NCBI GenBank assembly: GCA_947038195.1
Contig: CAMQVI010000016.1
Coordinates: 1-34,562 of the forward strand
Direction of reading: 5' to 3'
Length of the DNA stretch: 34,562 nucleotides
From: an uncultured Brevinema sp.
GTDB taxonomy: Bacteria > Spirochaetota > Brevinematia > Brevinematales > Brevinemataceae
The notes under the pieces: model-generated
Told to the model about the DNA's origin: nothing
Database searches by the model: none
What the model saw: the letters and a program-made list of their open reading frames with translations, nothing else
Shown: positions 34,169 to 34,562 of the stretch, piece after piece
Layout of the letters: the number at the start of each line of letters is the position of its first letter
How positions within the stretch are numbered: the first letter of the stretch is position 1
Translations under genes and position numbers: made by a program

Positions 34169-34197
34169 ATTATAGGATATATTGGGATTATTGTCAA
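34169..34197 (-). promoter_or_regulatory. Perfect-consensus sigma-70 promoter of the 11-mer repeat protein gene
   Basis: On the minus strand TTGACA (34197-34192), a 17-base spacer and TATAAT (34174-34169): all twelve consensus bases with optimal spacing. The leader to ATG 34051 is about 110 bases. This predicts strong expression. Confidence 0.88.
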
Positions 34198-34199
34198 TG

Positions 34200-34562
34200 G
34201 GGCGCATTATGGGGGGAAAAGAGTCATAAAAGTGAGCTATTTACTCATAGTTTTGAGCTTTTCACTCACTTTTAGTCAATAAAAGAGTCACTTAAAATGA
34301 GTGTTTTTTAGATTTAGTCACTTATTTTAGATATTTCCCCATTTTTTAGCCCATTTTTTCATTTTTTTTACGAAATTTTACTCTCATTAAAATTAGAGTG
34401 ATTTGGAAAATGTTTGGTTTTTTTTGGAAGAGGAGATTTTAGATATTTTTTACGAAATTTTACTCTCTTTAAAATTAGAGAAATTTGGAAATATTTGGAT
34501 TATTTTCGTGATGTCTCCCCTTTTTTTTCGATAGCTATTTTTTAGTAGTGGGAGCTTTGATT
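34200..34562. other. AT-rich non-coding stretch with repeats
   Basis: No gene is visible in these 360 bases. They contain an inverted repeat AAAAGTGAG/CTCACTTTT (34228-34236, 34265-34273), several GAGTCA/TAGTCA motifs between 34220 and 34320, and a 54-bp direct repeat (separate entry). The composition is strongly T-rich on the plus strand. Confidence 0.6.
34364..34498. repeat. 54-bp imperfect direct repeat, period 82
   Basis: Copies at 34364-34417 and 34446-34498 share TTTTTTACGAAATTTTACTC, then a TAAAATTAGAG block and ATTTGGAAA. Each contains a small inverted repeat (CTCT...AGAG around TTAAAATT). TTTTAGATATTT precedes both. Confidence 0.85.

Overview
The window looks like a chromosomal piece of a low-GC, anaerobic, flagellated spirochaete. 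The organism call rests on the fliG-fliH-fliI order, a FliG tail that closely matches treponemal FliG, relaxed spirochaete-type lipoboxes and the general gene content. Genus cannot be fixed from the sequence; this is inference, about 85 percent for phylum. No rRNA, tRNA, CRISPR array, insertion sequence or phage gene was seen.

Layout. (1) 1-2969, plus strand: the end of a flagellar export/motor operon (3' end of fliG, a long fliH, fliI) closed by a terminator. (2) 10136-3120, minus strand: a housekeeping operon with a parvulin-type lipoprotein, RNase R lacking its cold-shock domains, lgt, mutL, a small lipoprotein and a SpoIIM-like membrane protein. (3) 10229-13047, plus: a HAD phosphatase and gyrB, driven by a promoter divergent to region 2 and ended by two hairpin terminators. 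(4) 13111-13383: a tiny ankyrin protein whose gene holds a perfect 17-bp inverted repeat. (5) 13384-17270, plus: a 660-bp control region with two diverged copies of one promoter-operator unit, then an acyl-CoA dehydrogenase / EtfA-FAD-domain / rubredoxin fusion and a flavodiiron protein. Together these look like a self-contained electron chain to oxygen or NO. (6) 32813-17386, minus: a 20-gene propanediol-utilization (Pdu) bacterial microcompartment (BMC) operon. (7) 34051-32921, minus: a protein with synuclein/LEA-like 11-residue repeats and a possible EcsC-like domain, behind a perfect-consensus promoter. (8) 34200-34562: non-coding AT-rich DNA with direct and inverted repeats.

How the BMC genes work together. 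The B12-dependent diol dehydratase PduCDE, kept active by the reactivase PduGH and supplied with adenosylcobalamin by a EutT-type adenosyltransferase, makes an aldehyde inside the shell. PduP oxidizes it to acyl-CoA, PduL converts that to acyl-phosphate, and PduQ reduces aldehyde to alcohol to recycle NADH. PduS and PduT probably pass electrons across the shell. The shell consists of four hexamer-type proteins, two tandem-domain trimers (PduB, PduT) and a PduN vertex pentamer. The locus is a Pdu/Eut hybrid: EutJ and EutT replace Pdu-type parts, and the PduO heme-binding domain stands alone. No kinase (pduW/ackA), diffusion facilitator or regulator (pocR) lies in the window.

The most unusual observations are the dehydrogenase-EtfA-rubredoxin fusion paired with a flavodiiron protein and its duplicated operator-promoter region; a 66-bp tandem triplication of the 3' end of pduN, each copy carrying the stop codon; the inverted repeat in the ankyrin gene; and the 11-mer repeat protein beside the BMC operon.
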